Part shown: positions 1 to 9,074 of the stretch, one piece after another
Layout: every line of letters begins with the position of its first letter
Position numbering within the stretch: the first letter of the stretch is position 1
From: Flavobacterium sedimenticola
Lineage (GTDB): Bacteria > Bacteroidota > Bacteroidia > Flavobacteriales > Flavobacteriaceae
Assembly (NCBI RefSeq): GCF_030053345.1
Contig: NZ_JASGBP010000001.1
Location: 1 to 64,000 of the forward strand
Direction of reading: 5' to 3'
DNA: 64,000 bases
Position numbers and translations under genes: made by a program
Notes under the pieces: model-generated
The model's database searches: none
What the model was told of the DNA's origin: nothing
What the model saw: the letters and a program-made list of their open reading frames with translations, nothing else

Positions 1-3000
1 ACTCGTCTCCGATGTAATCGCATTGGCATCGTTTTGAGCATCCGCTAAAGTCGTGTGGAACGTAACATCGGTAAGCGTCGGGTCGATACCTCCCAATATC
101 TCCGGTTCTACACTGCTTAAATCAAATGTCTCATACCCCACAGCACCCGTGTAATCACACAATTGGTAATCGGCTGGTGTAGTGGCCTCAGGGGTTGGGT
201 CTACAATCAATTGTAATTGTACATAGTTGGCACAACCGGTTAAGGTATAGAACACACGTACATAAATCGTTTGTGTACACGGATCGATATTGTAATACGG
301 ACTCGCTATAGGATTGGCGCCGGTCTCGGCATCGGTTTGGGTTTCGTGGTAGGTAATGGAAACTCCCGGTACCGGCCATACTCCTCCGGCAATCTCTACC
401 GAGGCATCTTCTAAATTAAATTCTCCGAAACAATCGTTGTTCGGATCACAATAGTGTAACGGTTGCGGCGTTAAGGCCACCGGTCCTTGAGTTACCTCTA
501 ACAACTGTGTTGTAGTGGCATAACAGCCCGTATCATTATCCTCAACGCGGATGTACACAATTTCGTTATCCGTACCGGTATAATCTAATGGGGCTGTAAT
601 TGGAGTGGTTTCGTTCTGTGCATCGAGTAAGGTGTTGTAATAGGTAACTGTTACATTGCCTACTCCTCCGGTTACTTGCGCTTCACTAACCGTCAAATCA
701 AACTGCGCCTGATTGCTCAAACCATTACTACATTGGAATATCGGGTCGGGTTGGGTAACACTCGGTAGCGGATTCACATTGATAAAGAATGAACTTACCG
801 TGTTACAACCCGTAGTAGTGTTGCGAATGTTAATCCATATCTCTTGCGGAGCCCCGATAACCGTATTGGTGTACAAGTTCGGTAACGAGTTGGTTTGGTT
901 AGCCGCATCAGTCGGGTTATCATAGTAACCGATAGCCACGTTGGTCTGACCGTTGGCAATCTCCAAATCTTTACTGTTTAAGGTAAAGACTTCCACACCA
1001 TCACCCGGATTGTTGTAATCACACAACTCGTAATCCGAAATCACCGGATTGGCCAATGGCAATGGGTTTATAATTAAATTAAAAGTTGTATTGGAGTAAC
1101 AAGCCGGAGAACCGTTGTTGTACGCTCTTACATAAATCGTTTGGAAGCCCGGGTCGATATTACAATACGGACTCGCCAGAGGGTTAGCACCCGTTTGCGA
1201 ATTGGTTAACGTCTCATGGAACGTAACCACTATATTAGGGTCACCTCCGGTAATCTCGTTGATCTTAGTGTTGAAATCAAAATTACAGTAAAAACCATCG
1301 TTATTGTTGCTGTCATCACATACCACATAATCCGTAGGTGTACTGATGACAGGTGCCGTGTTAACAGTCACGGTAGCGGAACCCGTTTGAGCTTGGCCGC
1401 AGGCAGGCGTGTTACCGCTACCATCCTGAACGCTTACCAGAGTGTAAGTGGTTGTAACAGTCAACGGACCCGTTAAAAGTCCAGCGCTACCTGAAGCATC
1501 CGTGGTAATGGTCTGATTTGGTCCGTTATTCACAGTGTACGTTACAGTTGTAAACGGAGAACCATTAAAAGAAATTGTGGTCGAATCCCCCGAGCATATC
1601 GTGGCAGTTCCCGAAATCGCTACAAAAGGCAGCGGAACAACGGTAACAATTGCGGAGCCAGTTTGTGTTTGTGAACAAGTTGTGGCTGGATTTACAACAT
1701 TAACCAAGTTATACGTTACAGAAGAAGTTAAAACCGGAGTTGTAATGGTTGCTATTCCGGTTCCGCTCAGCGTTACAGTCTGATTCGGATTTGAATTAAT
1801 ATTGTAGGTCACCACTGCATTAGGGGTTCCGGTAAATGTAATCACAGCTGTATTCCCGGAGCATATAGATGTAGTTCCCGAGATAGTAACCGTAGGCAAA
1901 GGATTCACTGTAACAACTGCTGAACCGGTAATTGCTCTGGTACAGTTGGTGGTGTTGTTTAAAACACTCACTAAGGTATACGTTGAATTCGCAGTTAAAT
2001 TAGGAGTGGTTACTGTATTGGTTCCGGTACCATCTAACACTACAGTTTGATTAGGACTACCATCTACCGTATAGGTAACGGTGGCATTCGGCGTACCGTT
2101 AAAGGTAATCACCGTATTGTTTCCGGAACAAATTGATGTTGTTCCCGAGATTGTTGCGGTTGGCAAAGGATTTACAACCAACTGAAAACTGGTGGTCCCA
2201 AAGCTGGTAGGATCGGAATTATCTTCTAATCTAACGTATATCGTTTGTCCGTTTGTCCCTGAAAAAGAAATAATAGGATTGATTGCATTTATGTCATTAT
2301 TGGCATCATTTTGAGAGAGATGATACGATACCGTATAATCTGCTGCGGGATAGGTTCCCAAAACTATGGCTGTTTGCGGTGTAAAATCAAAGTTTGCTGT
2401 ACCGCTGCCAAAACTGTTTTCGCATAGCGTTAACGTCGGTGGCGGATTAGGAATAGGGTCTGACGTACACAAAAGCGGATTGATATGTAGCGTAAATTGC
2501 GTTATGGCAATACAACCGGTCATATCGTCTTCAACTGCCGCATAAATAATTTCTCCATCAAAACCAATGTAGTTAGAAGGGTTCGAGATAGGTGCAATTA
2601 ATTCTTGAGCTTCGAATAACGTATGATGAAAAGTCAACGTATTACTTAATCCATTCAAAATAACCGGCGTGTTTTGAGTTAAGTCAAACGGGTTAGCGCA
2701 AACGGTCAAATCATTAGGCGTCCCTAAGTCCAAACCGGGAATGTATTCCACTATCACACAATCGGTTTGTTGACAACCGCTCGGATAGGTAATGGTAACA
2801 CAATATTCCCCTTCTTGAGTAACATCGAGCGTATGTCCGGTAGCCCCGGGAATCGTTCCGGTATTAAACGTCCAAGAATAGGTTGCTCCGACTATAGGTG
2901 TCGTACTAGCCTGAATTGTCAATGCTTCCGAGGCACAAATAGCATTAGTCCCCGAAAAATCTCCCAAACCATCATATTGTCCTGTTCCAGTAATATTAGC

Positions 3001-3855
3001 CGAACCGATATCAAAACTTCCGGCTCCTAAAAACACGGCCGAATCCAAGGCATTGTCATTTCGGTCAGCAATAACTAATTTTATGTGGTACACATTATTA
3101 GGAATAACCGCCGAAGTAGCCGTCATCAGAACGGTTTCCCCGTTAAAATTAGTAGCAGAAGTCACATCGTTTGGAGGTCCGTTGAAACCACCAAAATACC
3201 CCGGATTTACCGACGGACATCCTCCGTTAAACGCATTATCTCTAATGGTAATTACAGAAATAGGTGTTGTAGTACTCGGCACCAAAGCCAAGTTAGTCGT
3301 TGGTGTTCCGGCCGTAACGTTTGTTAAAAAAAAAGCAAAGGCATCCGAGAATGTACACTGGAAAGTCCCATACTCTTCCGAAACAAACAAGAAATCAAAA
3401 CTCATTTGATTGGTCAACGGAGTAAAATCAAATTCTAAAATCGTGGCATTGTTGTAATCTGTCAAACCGGGATCAATACCCAATCCTTGTATGTAGGTAA
3501 ACAAATCATTATCTCCCGGCCATCCGAAACCGCCATCACTCAGGGTAGAATCGTTGGGACCCGGCGCATTCATGACATTACCCGAAGACAAGATTACACC
3601 CGAAGTCAGTGGAAAGTTCGGATTGGTGTTTTGAAAATAGCCTATCCCGTTGGTAGACCCAAAGTTGGTTCCTGTACTCCACGTAATGTTACTTATCGTA
3701 CCCACACAAGAATTAGTTCCCCCTGTCGGATTCGAAAAAAGGACATCCTGTACTAACTGAGGAACAGTATAAGTGGTGGTGTTTACTGTAATAGCTTGGG
3801 AATAAGAATTTAAAACTCCGGCTATTAACAAAAGTAAAAGTAAAATCCTTTTCAT
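1..3855 (-). CDS. Giant choice-of-anchor L / Ig-like repeat surface protein (3' end outside window)
   Basis: Reading is open from an ATG at 3855 to the window edge, giving about 1285 residues with no stop, so the C-terminus is missing. A poly-leucine signal peptide (residues 1 to about 21, ending SYSQ) starts the protein. Residues about 25-285 look like a choice-of-anchor L domain, with the typical FDFLFVSEEY stretch, a Cys pair and a DAFAFFL segment. A PKD/Ig-like module follows (ICASEAL to CVIVEY), then Ser/Thr-rich modules of about 90-100 residues, three of which are near-identical tandem copies. Proteins of this type in Flavobacteria usually end in a type IX sorting domain; that end is not visible, so secretion by the SprA system is inference. 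The gene starts divergently from the NifU-like gene. Binding target is unknown. It is a probable adhesin or surface-layer component; the family is fairly sure, the function is not. Confidence 0.85.
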   Translation of the reverse strand, partial: MKRILLLLLLIAGVLNSYSQAITVNTTTYTVPQLVQDVLFSNPTGGTNSCVGTISNITWSTGTNFGSTNGIGYFQNTNPNFPLTSGVILSSGNVMNAPGPNDSTLSDGGFGWPGDNDLFTYIQGLGIDPGLTDYNNATILEFDFTPLTNQMSFDFLFVSEEYGTFQCTFSDAFAFFLTNVTAGTPTTNLALVPSTTTPISVITIRDNAFNGGCPSVNPGYFGGFNGPPNDVTSATNFNGETVLMTATSAVIPNNVYHIKLVIADRNDNALDSAVFLGAGSFDIGSANITGTGQYDGLGDFSGTNAICASEALTIQASTTPIVGATYSWTFNTGTIPGATGHTLDVTQEGEYCVTITYPSGCQQTDCVIVEYIPGLDLGTPNDLTVCANPFDLTQNTPVILNGLSNTLTFHHTLFEAQELIAPISNPSNYIGFDGEIIYAAVEDDMTGCIAITQFTLHINPLLCTSDPIPNPPPTLTLCENSFGSGTANFDFTPQTAIVLGTYPAADYTVSYHLSQNDANNDINAINPIISFSGTNGQTIYVRLEDNSDPTSFGTTSFQLVVNPLPTATISGTTSICSGNNTVITFNGTPNATVTYTVDGSPNQTVVLDGTGTNTVTTPNLTANSTYTLVSVLNNTTNCTRAITGSAVVTVNPLPTVTISGTTSICSGNTAVITFTGTPNAVVTYNINSNPNQTVTLSGTGIATITTPVLTSSVTYNLVNVVNPATTCSQTQTGSAIVTVVPLPFVAISGTATICSGDSTTISFNGSPFTTVTYTVNNGPNQTITTDASGSAGLLTGPLTVTTTYTLVSVQDGSGNTPACGQAQTGSATVTVNTAPVISTPTDYVVCDDSNNNDGFYCNFDFNTKINEITGGDPNIVVTFHETLTNSQTGANPLASPYCNIDPGFQTIYVRAYNNGSPACYSNTTFNLIINPLPLANPVISDYELCDYNNPGDGVEVFTLNSKDLEIANGQTNVAIGYYDNPTDAANQTNSLPNLYTNTVIGAPQEIWINIRNTTTGCNTVSSFFINVNPLPSVTQPDPIFQCSNGLSNQAQFDLTVSEAQVTGGVGNVTVTYYNTLLDAQNETTPITAPLDYTGTDNEIVYIRVEDNDTGCYATTTQLLEVTQGPVALTPQPLHYCDPNNDCFGEFNLEDASVEIAGGVWPVPGVSITYHETQTDAETGANPIASPYYNIDPCTQTIYVRVFYTLTGCANYVQLQLIVDPTPEATTPADYQLCDYTGAVGYETFDLSSVEPEILGGIDPTLTDVTFHTTLADAQNDANAITSETS
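1352..2165 (-). repeat. Three tandem ~270-bp Ig-like repeats inside the anchor-L protein
   Basis: Three consecutive units of about 267-271 bp lie at roughly 1352-1627, 1627-1894 and 1894-2165. Each encodes about 89-90 residues with the pattern ISGT-(T/A)-(S/T)ICSG near the start, then TVTYTV-type and PNQT(V/I) strands, and a closing GSA(T/I/V)VTV stretch. They are in frame, as expected for domain duplication. Confidence 0.8.
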
Positions 3856-3923
3856 GCTTAGTAGTTTAGTTGTGTTGGTTGGTTGTTTTTTTTCATTAAA
3901 TGTTAATTTAATGTTTAATTGTC

Positions 3924-3931
3924 CAAATATA
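3924..3931 (-). promoter_or_regulatory. Candidate -7 element for the anchor-L gene
   Basis: Read on the minus strand this is TATATTTG, an exact match to the Bacteroidota -7 consensus TAnnTTTG, about 70 nt upstream of the ATG at 3855. I could not find a well-placed TTG -33 element, so this is tentative. Confidence 0.4.
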
Positions 3932-3983
3932 AGTATTCACAGAAAATAACTTTGTTAAATTTGCAGAAAAATATTCCAAATCC

Positions 3984-4880
3984 ATGAAAATCATCATAAA
4001 AGAAACCCAAAATCCAACGATAATTAAATTTGAATTCCCCGATTTTATTACGCAAAACGAAAGTTTCGAATTCAAAAACATCGATGAAGCTAAAAATTCG
4101 CCTTTAGCCCAACAGTTATTCTACTTGCCTTTCGTAAAAACGGTATACATTTCGGGCAACTTTATCGCGGTTGAGCGTTTCAGTATCGTAGATTGGGCTG
4201 ATGTCAAAGAAGAAGTGGCCGAGCAAATCGAAAATTATGTCAACAATGGTGGTGTTATTGTACTTCCTCCCGAAAACCAAACCAGAAAAATGCCGGTTTC
4301 CGTATACGGAGAAACAACGCCTAACCCATCAGCTCTCAAGTTTGTAGTTAACAAAGCGTTGACCAAAACCACGGTTGAGTTTAAAAACATCGATGAAGCT
4401 CAAGCATCCCCATTGGCGCAGGAATTATTTAAGTTTCACTACGTAAAAGAAATTTTTATCTCTGAGAATTACGTATCCGTAACCAAATATGACAGTATTT
4501 CGTGGGACGAAATCACACTCGAATTACGCACATTTATCAAACAATTTATCGAAAACGGCGGTACGGTCATCGACGATAGCCTCATTCAAAATGACATCAA
4601 ACAAGAGAAACAGCAAATCAAAAACTTCGACAACCTGGATGTAACCTCACAACAAATTGTGAACATCCTCGAAGAATATGTGAAACCCGCGGTAGCAGCC
4701 GACGGCGGCAACATACTCTTCGACTCTTACGACGAAAAAGACAAAAAGGTAAAAGTGGTGCTTCAAGGTTCTTGCAACGGCTGTCCGTCATCGACCTTCA
4801 CCCTCAAAAACGGCATCGAAAACATGCTTAAAAGCATGCTCAACGACAACCAAATTGTAGTCGAAGCACTTAACGGATAA
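3984..4880 (+). CDS. NifU family iron-sulfur scaffold protein
   Basis: A 298-aa cytosolic protein. It has two successive Nfu-N-type domains (residues about 1-95 and 105-200, each with a KNIDEA..SPLAQ(Q/E)LF block) and a C-terminal NifU domain (about 220-298). The latter carries the CNGCPSS motif with Cys264 and Cys267, the pair that in this family binds a labile Fe-S cluster at a dimer interface for transfer to client proteins. The duplicated N-terminal domain is visible as strong internal similarity. Start chosen at the first ATG; a TAAATTTG box at 3956-3963 could be its -7 promoter element. A good intrinsic terminator follows, so it is probably monocistronic. The family assignment is firm; the clients are unknown. 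Confidence 0.92.
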   Translation: MKIIIKETQNPTIIKFEFPDFITQNESFEFKNIDEAKNSPLAQQLFYLPFVKTVYISGNFIAVERFSIVDWADVKEEVAEQIENYVNNGGVIVLPPENQTRKMPVSVYGETTPNPSALKFVVNKALTKTTVEFKNIDEAQASPLAQELFKFHYVKEIFISENYVSVTKYDSISWDEITLELRTFIKQFIENGGTVIDDSLIQNDIKQEKQQIKNFDNLDVTSQQIVNILEEYVKPAVAADGGNILFDSYDEKDKKVKVVLQGSCNGCPSSTFTLKNGIENMLKSMLNDNQIVVEALNG

Positions 4881-4908
4881 CCCTGTTTCAAAAAAAAGAA
4901 GTACCTTT

Positions 4909-4935
4909 AAGCGTCCGAAATTGGACGCTTTTTTT
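4909..4935 (+). terminator. Intrinsic terminator after the NifU-like gene
   Basis: An 8-bp stem (AAGCGTCC at 4909-4916 with GGACGCTT at 4923-4930), a 6-nt loop and a run of seven T, 29 nt after the stop codon. Confidence 0.88.
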
Positions 4936-4974
4936 ATAATTTTTTTGAAGCTTTTTCCCGCTATCCGTTACAAT

Positions 4975-5031
4975 CTTTTTGTTTTGTGCTCCAACTTCCC
5001 GATACTTCGGACACCGGCACAAAACAAAAAG
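4975..5031. repeat. Intergenic inverted repeat with perfect 15-bp arms
   Basis: The arm CTTTTTGTTTTGTGC (4975-4989) is exactly reverse-complementary to 5017-5031, with a 27-nt spacer that contains a CCCGATACTTCGG-type sequence; CTATCGGGG follows at 5043-5051. No T-run follows the second arm, so it is not a standard terminator. It resembles the short palindromic extragenic elements scattered through Flavobacterium genomes (from memory; not searched). Confidence 0.65.
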
Positions 5032-5065
5032 GATTTTCACTGCTATCGGGGCTAAACAATCCAAT

Positions 5066-7090
5066 ATGAACGAACTCCACCTCGAAACCAGTCCATACCT
5101 GCTCCAACACGCCAACAATCCTGTGCATTGGAAAGCTTGGAACGAGTCGGCTTTAGCGCAAGCTCAAAACCAAAACAAACTTATCATTATCAGTATCGGT
5201 TATTCGGCTTGTCATTGGTGCCATGTTATGGAACACGAGAGTTTCGAAGATACAGAAGTCGCAGCGGTAATGAATGCACACTTCATCAACATCAAAGTCG
5301 ACCGCGAAGAACGGCCCGATATCGATGCGGTGTACATGAAAGCGGTACAAGTCATGACCGGTCATGGCGGCTGGCCTATGAATGTGGTTACCTTGCCGGA
5401 CGGCAGACCCATTTGGGGCGGCACCTATTTCCGAAAAAACGAATGGATCAATGCCCTCGAAAAACTGCAGGAAATCTACCGGGAAAATCCCGAAACCATC
5501 TACGACTATGCCCAGCAACTTCACGAAGGGTTACAAACCATCAGCATCATCCCTAAAACCGCTTCGGAAACGGTATTCGACCCCAAAACACTGACCCAAC
5601 ATCTCGAAAAATGGCAACGCAGTTTTGATTGGGAGTTTGGCGGCATGGCGCGCGCACCCAAGTTTATGATGCCGACCAACTACGAGTTTTTATTGCGTTA
5701 CGGCTATCAAACCCAAAACACCGAGTTGCTCAATTTTGTCTATCTCACCCTAACCAAAATGGCTTATGGTGGTTTATTCGATACGGTTGACGGCGGTTTT
5801 TCTCGCTATTCGGTGGACTTGAAATGGCATGTACCCCATTTCGAAAAAATGTTGTACGACAACGGGCAACTGGTATCGCTCTATGCCAACGCCTACAAAC
5901 TTTCCGGCAATGACTTGTACAAGGAAATCATCGAAAAAACATTGCAGTTTGTGGAAAAAGAATGGCTTACCTCAGAAGGTAGTTTTTATGCCGCACTCGA
6001 CGCCGACAGCCTAAACTCGGAGAATCATTTGGAAGAAGGCGCTTTTTATGTGTGGACCAAGACCGAGCTGCAAGCACTCTTAGGAACCGATTACGAGTTG
6101 TTCTCCGAAGTTTTCAACGTAAACGATTTTGGCCATTGGGAACAGGGTAACTATGTGTTAATTCAAAATCAGTCAACGGAAACCATTGCGGCCCAACATC
6201 ACCTAGACACAGCCGTTTTAGCCGCAAAGAAGAAAAAATGGGAAAACCTCCTTTATAGTGCCCGGTCCAAACGAAGTAAACCCCGATTGGACGACAAATG
6301 CATCACCTCTTGGAACGCCATAATGCTCAAAGGCTTTGTAGATGCCTATAAGGCATTGGGCAATGTAAAATACTTGAACATTGCCCTGCAAAACGCGCGT
6401 TTTATTACGCAAAAACTTTGGTCACCTGAAGGTCATTTGTACCGAACCTACAAAAACGGAAAAGCCACTATTAATGCCTATCTGGAGGATTATGCTCAGG
6501 TTATCAACGCTTTGATAGCCTTGTATGAGGCAACTTTGGACGCGTCTTGGTTGGACACCGCCAAGCAACTCACCGATTATTGTTTTGATTTTTTTTATGA
6601 TAAAAAAGAAGCTTTTTTTGCATACACCTCGCAAAAAGACCAACCTTTGATTACTCCTCATTTTGAAACGGAAGATAATGTGATTCCGGCCGCCAATTCG
6701 GTGATGGCACACAATTTATTTCAATTGGGTATTTATTATCACAACACCTATTATGAATCGGTAGCCGAAAAAATGGTGCGCTATATGATGCCCAATATCG
6801 ATTATCCTTCTGCTTATTCCAATTGGTTACACCTTTCTTTGAAGTATTCGGAACAGAATCGGGAATTGGCCATTTGCGGCCCGGAAGCGTTGGACTATGT
6901 TTTCAAAATAAATCAAAAATACACCCCTAACATTGTGGTGGCGGGTACTCTCGACCAAAGCCATCTTCCTTTCTTAACCGGTCGTTCTTCTCAAAATCAG
7001 ACACTGCTGTATTTGTGTCAAAACAAGACTTGTCAACTACCAAGCACTGATTTTGAGCAAATTATACAGGAAATCACTTCGTTTTCTTAG
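5066..7090 (+). CDS. DUF255 thioredoxin-domain protein (YyaL/SPATA20 family)
   Basis: A 674-aa protein. The N-terminal 160 residues form the DUF255 thioredoxin-like domain with a CHWCHVM motif (Cys49 and Cys52) and the conserved VDREERPDID and MTGHGGWPMNV segments. The rest is an alpha/alpha-barrel region like N-acylglucosamine 2-epimerases and glycosidases, with the family motifs WHVPHFEKMLYDN and ALDADS. Its biochemical role is not established. Reading is open 29 codons further upstream, but that stretch is the intergenic inverted repeat and MNELHLETSPYLLQHANNPV is the usual family start, so the ATG at 5066 is chosen. No close co-directional partner points to a pathway. Confidence 0.9.
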   Translation: MNELHLETSPYLLQHANNPVHWKAWNESALAQAQNQNKLIIISIGYSACHWCHVMEHESFEDTEVAAVMNAHFINIKVDREERPDIDAVYMKAVQVMTGHGGWPMNVVTLPDGRPIWGGTYFRKNEWINALEKLQEIYRENPETIYDYAQQLHEGLQTISIIPKTASETVFDPKTLTQHLEKWQRSFDWEFGGMARAPKFMMPTNYEFLLRYGYQTQNTELLNFVYLTLTKMAYGGLFDTVDGGFSRYSVDLKWHVPHFEKMLYDNGQLVSLYANAYKLSGNDLYKEIIEKTLQFVEKEWLTSEGSFYAALDADSLNSENHLEEGAFYVWTKTELQALLGTDYELFSEVFNVNDFGHWEQGNYVLIQNQSTETIAAQHHLDTAVLAAKKKKWENLLYSARSKRSKPRLDDKCITSWNAIMLKGFVDAYKALGNVKYLNIALQNARFITQKLWSPEGHLYRTYKNGKATINAYLEDYAQVINALIALYEATLDASWLDTAKQLTDYCFDFFYDKKEAFFAYTSQKDQPLITPHFETEDNVIPAANSVMAHNLFQLGIYYHNTYYESVAEKMVRYMMPNIDYPSAYSNWLHLSLKYSEQNRELAICGPEALDYVFKINQKYTPNIVVAGTLDQSHLPFLTGRSSQNQTLLYLCQNKTCQLPSTDFEQIIQEITSFS

Positions 7091-7137
7091 AAAAAATTCG
7101 TACTATTGTTAGTAGTAACCAAATAAAAACAACAGGT

Positions 7138-7497
7138 ATGGGATTGGGTAATTTTTTTAAGAATTTATTCGGCGGCTCCAAAGGAAACGTCGGAGGACAA
7201 ACACAACAAATGGCGGAAGAAACCATTGAAAAAGTTAAAGACATGGCCGAACCGGTTGTGGATAAATTAGAAACGTTTGTGGAAACAGCTCAGGAAAAAA
7301 TCAGCGAGTTGGTGCCGCAAGCAGCCGACACGATTGAAAACGTAGTTGAAAATGCCAAAGAAAAAATCAGCACGTTTACGGAAAACGCCACCGACACCGT
7401 GAAAGAAAAAATCAGTGCCTTTACCGGTGACAGCTCCGAAAACACTGAAGAAGCTATTAAAGAAACGGTAAATCGTGTAGAAGAAGACGCGGACTAA
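7138..7497 (+). CDS. Small amphipathic-helix (YtxH/LEA-like) protein
   Basis: A 119-aa, highly charged protein with a short hydrophobic glycine-rich head (MGLGNFFKNLFGGSKG) and then almost entirely predicted helix. Related segments recur (QEKISEL, KEKISTF, KEKISAF, each preceded by an alanine-rich stretch), so it looks like a small repeat helix resembling YtxH-type or LEA-like stress proteins. There are no cysteines and no clear transmembrane helix. The ATG follows the A-rich spacer typical of this group. It ends 76 nt before mscS with a terminator in between. Envelope-stress role is a guess; reality of the gene is well supported by its composition and position. Confidence 0.7.
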   Translation: MGLGNFFKNLFGGSKGNVGGQTQQMAEETIEKVKDMAEPVVDKLETFVETAQEKISELVPQAADTIENVVENAKEKISTFTENATDTVKEKISAFTGDSSENTEEAIKETVNRVEEDAD

Positions 7498-7529
7498 TTT
7501 TAAAAATCAGTATTTTTGCTTTCATTATT

Positions 7530-7566
7530 ATCCCGAATCCCGAGACTTCGGGAAGGGATTTTTTTA
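7530..7566 (+). terminator. Terminator-like hairpin just upstream of mscS
   Basis: Two nested stems (CCCGA/TCGGG inside ATCCC/GGGAT) followed by seven T (7559-7565). It should end transcription from the 119-aa gene, but it lies only 8 nt before the mscS start codon. Confidence 0.75.
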
Positions 7567-7573
7567 TCAAAGC

Positions 7574-8407
7574 ATGGAAAAAAAAGAACTGGAATACATC
7601 CACTCATTCGCCGAATATGTTGACCGATTTATTCGGTTGCTGATTGATTATTCTCCTAAGCTCGTTTCAGCATTAATCATACTCTTCGTTGGGCTGTACG
7701 TCATTCGTTTCATCAACCGATTGGTTCGAAAAATAATGGTGAAACGAGAACTCGACCCCACCTTATCTAAGTTTTTAGCCGACAGTTTGCTTTGGGCGTT
7801 GCGGGTTTTACTTTTTGTGACTTTTATTTCAAAACTAGGTATCGAAACCTCGTCTTTTGTGGCTATCTTGGGAGCGGCCGGTTTAGCCATTGGCTTATCG
7901 TTGCAAGGCTCGCTTTCTAATTTTGCCGGCGGGATGTTGATTATCTTGTTCAAACCTTTTCGCGTAGGCGATACGATTGAAGCACAAGGCGTTGTCGGAA
8001 CGGTGTTAGAGATTCAGATTTTTGTCACTAAGTTAATCACCGGCAACAACCAAACCATCTTTGTGCCAAACGGTATTCTTTCAAACGGTGTGATTATCAA
8101 TTACTCCATGCAAGGTAACCGCCGAGCTGATTTGGTTTTTTCGCTTTCGTATGATACCAATATCAAAACTGCTAAAGATATTGTGATGCAGGTAATGTTA
8201 AACCACCCTAAGGTATTGAAGAATCCGGCACCAACGGTAACGGTACGCGACTTAACCGATTCGGCGATTCACTTATCCATTAAGCCGTGGGCTAAAAATG
8301 TCGATTTTGGTGATATGAGCTCGGATATTCTTGAAAACTGCAAAGAAGCTTTTGATGCTGCAGGCATCGTTACTCAACCTTTTGTCCGAGAAGCATCGAA
8401 AGGATAA
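7574..8407 (+). CDS. mscS: Small-conductance mechanosensitive channel, MscS family
   Basis: A 277-aa inner-membrane protein of the minimal MscS size. It has three hydrophobic segments (about residues 28-50, 70-90 and 95-125). The third is the glycine/alanine-rich pore helix (AILGAAGLAIGLSLQGSLSNFAGG), with the conserved GLSLQ and LSNFAGG parts. After it come the beta domain (PFRVGDTIE, FVPNG) and the C-terminal alpha/beta domain. The family opens under membrane tension to release solutes during hypo-osmotic shock. It converges on tsaB, with three bases between the two stop codons. Confidence 0.93.
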   Translation: MEKKELEYIHSFAEYVDRFIRLLIDYSPKLVSALIILFVGLYVIRFINRLVRKIMVKRELDPTLSKFLADSLLWALRVLLFVTFISKLGIETSSFVAILGAAGLAIGLSLQGSLSNFAGGMLIILFKPFRVGDTIEAQGVVGTVLEIQIFVTKLITGNNQTIFVPNGILSNGVIINYSMQGNRRADLVFSLSYDTNIKTAKDIVMQVMLNHPKVLKNPAPTVTVRDLTDSAIHLSIKPWAKNVDFGDMSSDILENCKEAFDAAGIVTQPFVREASKG

Positions 8408-8410
8408 TAC

Positions 8411-9070
8411 TTACTTGGTCAGCATAAAATCTTTCAGATAGAACGGCTCAAAATACGCCACATCTTCAAAAAGTTGCTGTTGGTATTTACCATAACTCAT
8501 AGCGCTCATGTGTTGGGCCGAAGGGAAAACAATTTCGGGCAGAAACACAAAATTCTCTCGAGTCAAAACCGTTTTGCATTTCTCCTGACAATCGCCCACT
8601 AAATATACGGTATCGGTAACCGAAGCATAACTTTCTGAGGTGAGAATTTCAGCTTGTACTTCCTGAATCTTTTTTTTATTACTATCAAAAACGGCACTGT
8701 ACACCTCCATTCTGCGTGCGTCAATCATGGGAATTACCCAACCGTCATTTTGAGAAACTGCGGCAGCCAAAACCGCTAACGTGTCTACCGCAATTAACGG
8801 AATTTGCAAGGCGTAACACAACCCTTTGGCCGCCGAAACACCAATGCGCAATCCGGTATATGACCCCGGACCTTTACTGACCGCTATAGCGTTCAGGTCT
8901 TTTAAATGAATCCCGCTCTCTTGTAAAATGTTCTCGATAAAAACATGCAATTTTTCGGCATGTGAATACCCCTGCTCGGCAATTTCTTGACACAAAATTG
9001 TAGTTCCGTTATGCGCCAGAGACACCGAACAATTTTTAGTAGCCGTTTCTATGTTTAAAATATAGGCCAA
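8411..9070 (-). CDS. tsaB: tRNA threonylcarbamoyladenosine biosynthesis protein TsaB
   Basis: A 219-aa ASKHA-fold protein. The N-terminal ILNIETATKNCSV block and KGPGSYTGLRIG motif are diagnostic of TsaB, the non-catalytic partner of TsaD (and TsaE) that makes t6A37 in ANN-decoding tRNAs. The start is a TTG at 9070, 4 nt after the stop of the efflux adaptor gene; it puts the first residues where family members begin, and no ATG is better placed. It is the last gene of the TolC-adaptor-tsaB unit. Co-transcription is inferred from spacing; no functional link to efflux is implied. Confidence 0.93.
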   Translation of the reverse strand: MAYILNIETATKNCSVSLAHNGTTILCQEIAEQGYSHAEKLHVFIENILQESGIHLKDLNAIAVSKGPGSYTGLRIGVSAAKGLCYALQIPLIAVDTLAVLAAAVSQNDGWVIPMIDARRMEVYSAVFDSNKKKIQEVQAEILTSESYASVTDTVYLVGDCQEKCKTVLTRENFVFLPEIVFPSAQHMSAMSYGKYQQQLFEDVAYFEPFYLKDFMLTK

Positions 9071-9074
9071 GGAA

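Noticed and set aside
1352-2165. Regular ~270-bp repeats as a CRISPR array or satellite
   Set aside because: The period is too long, spacers are absent and the units are in frame with an Ig-like domain pattern.
4979-5065. 29-residue N-terminal extension of the DUF255 protein
   Set aside because: It is translated inverted-repeat sequence; the family start fits the ATG at 5066.
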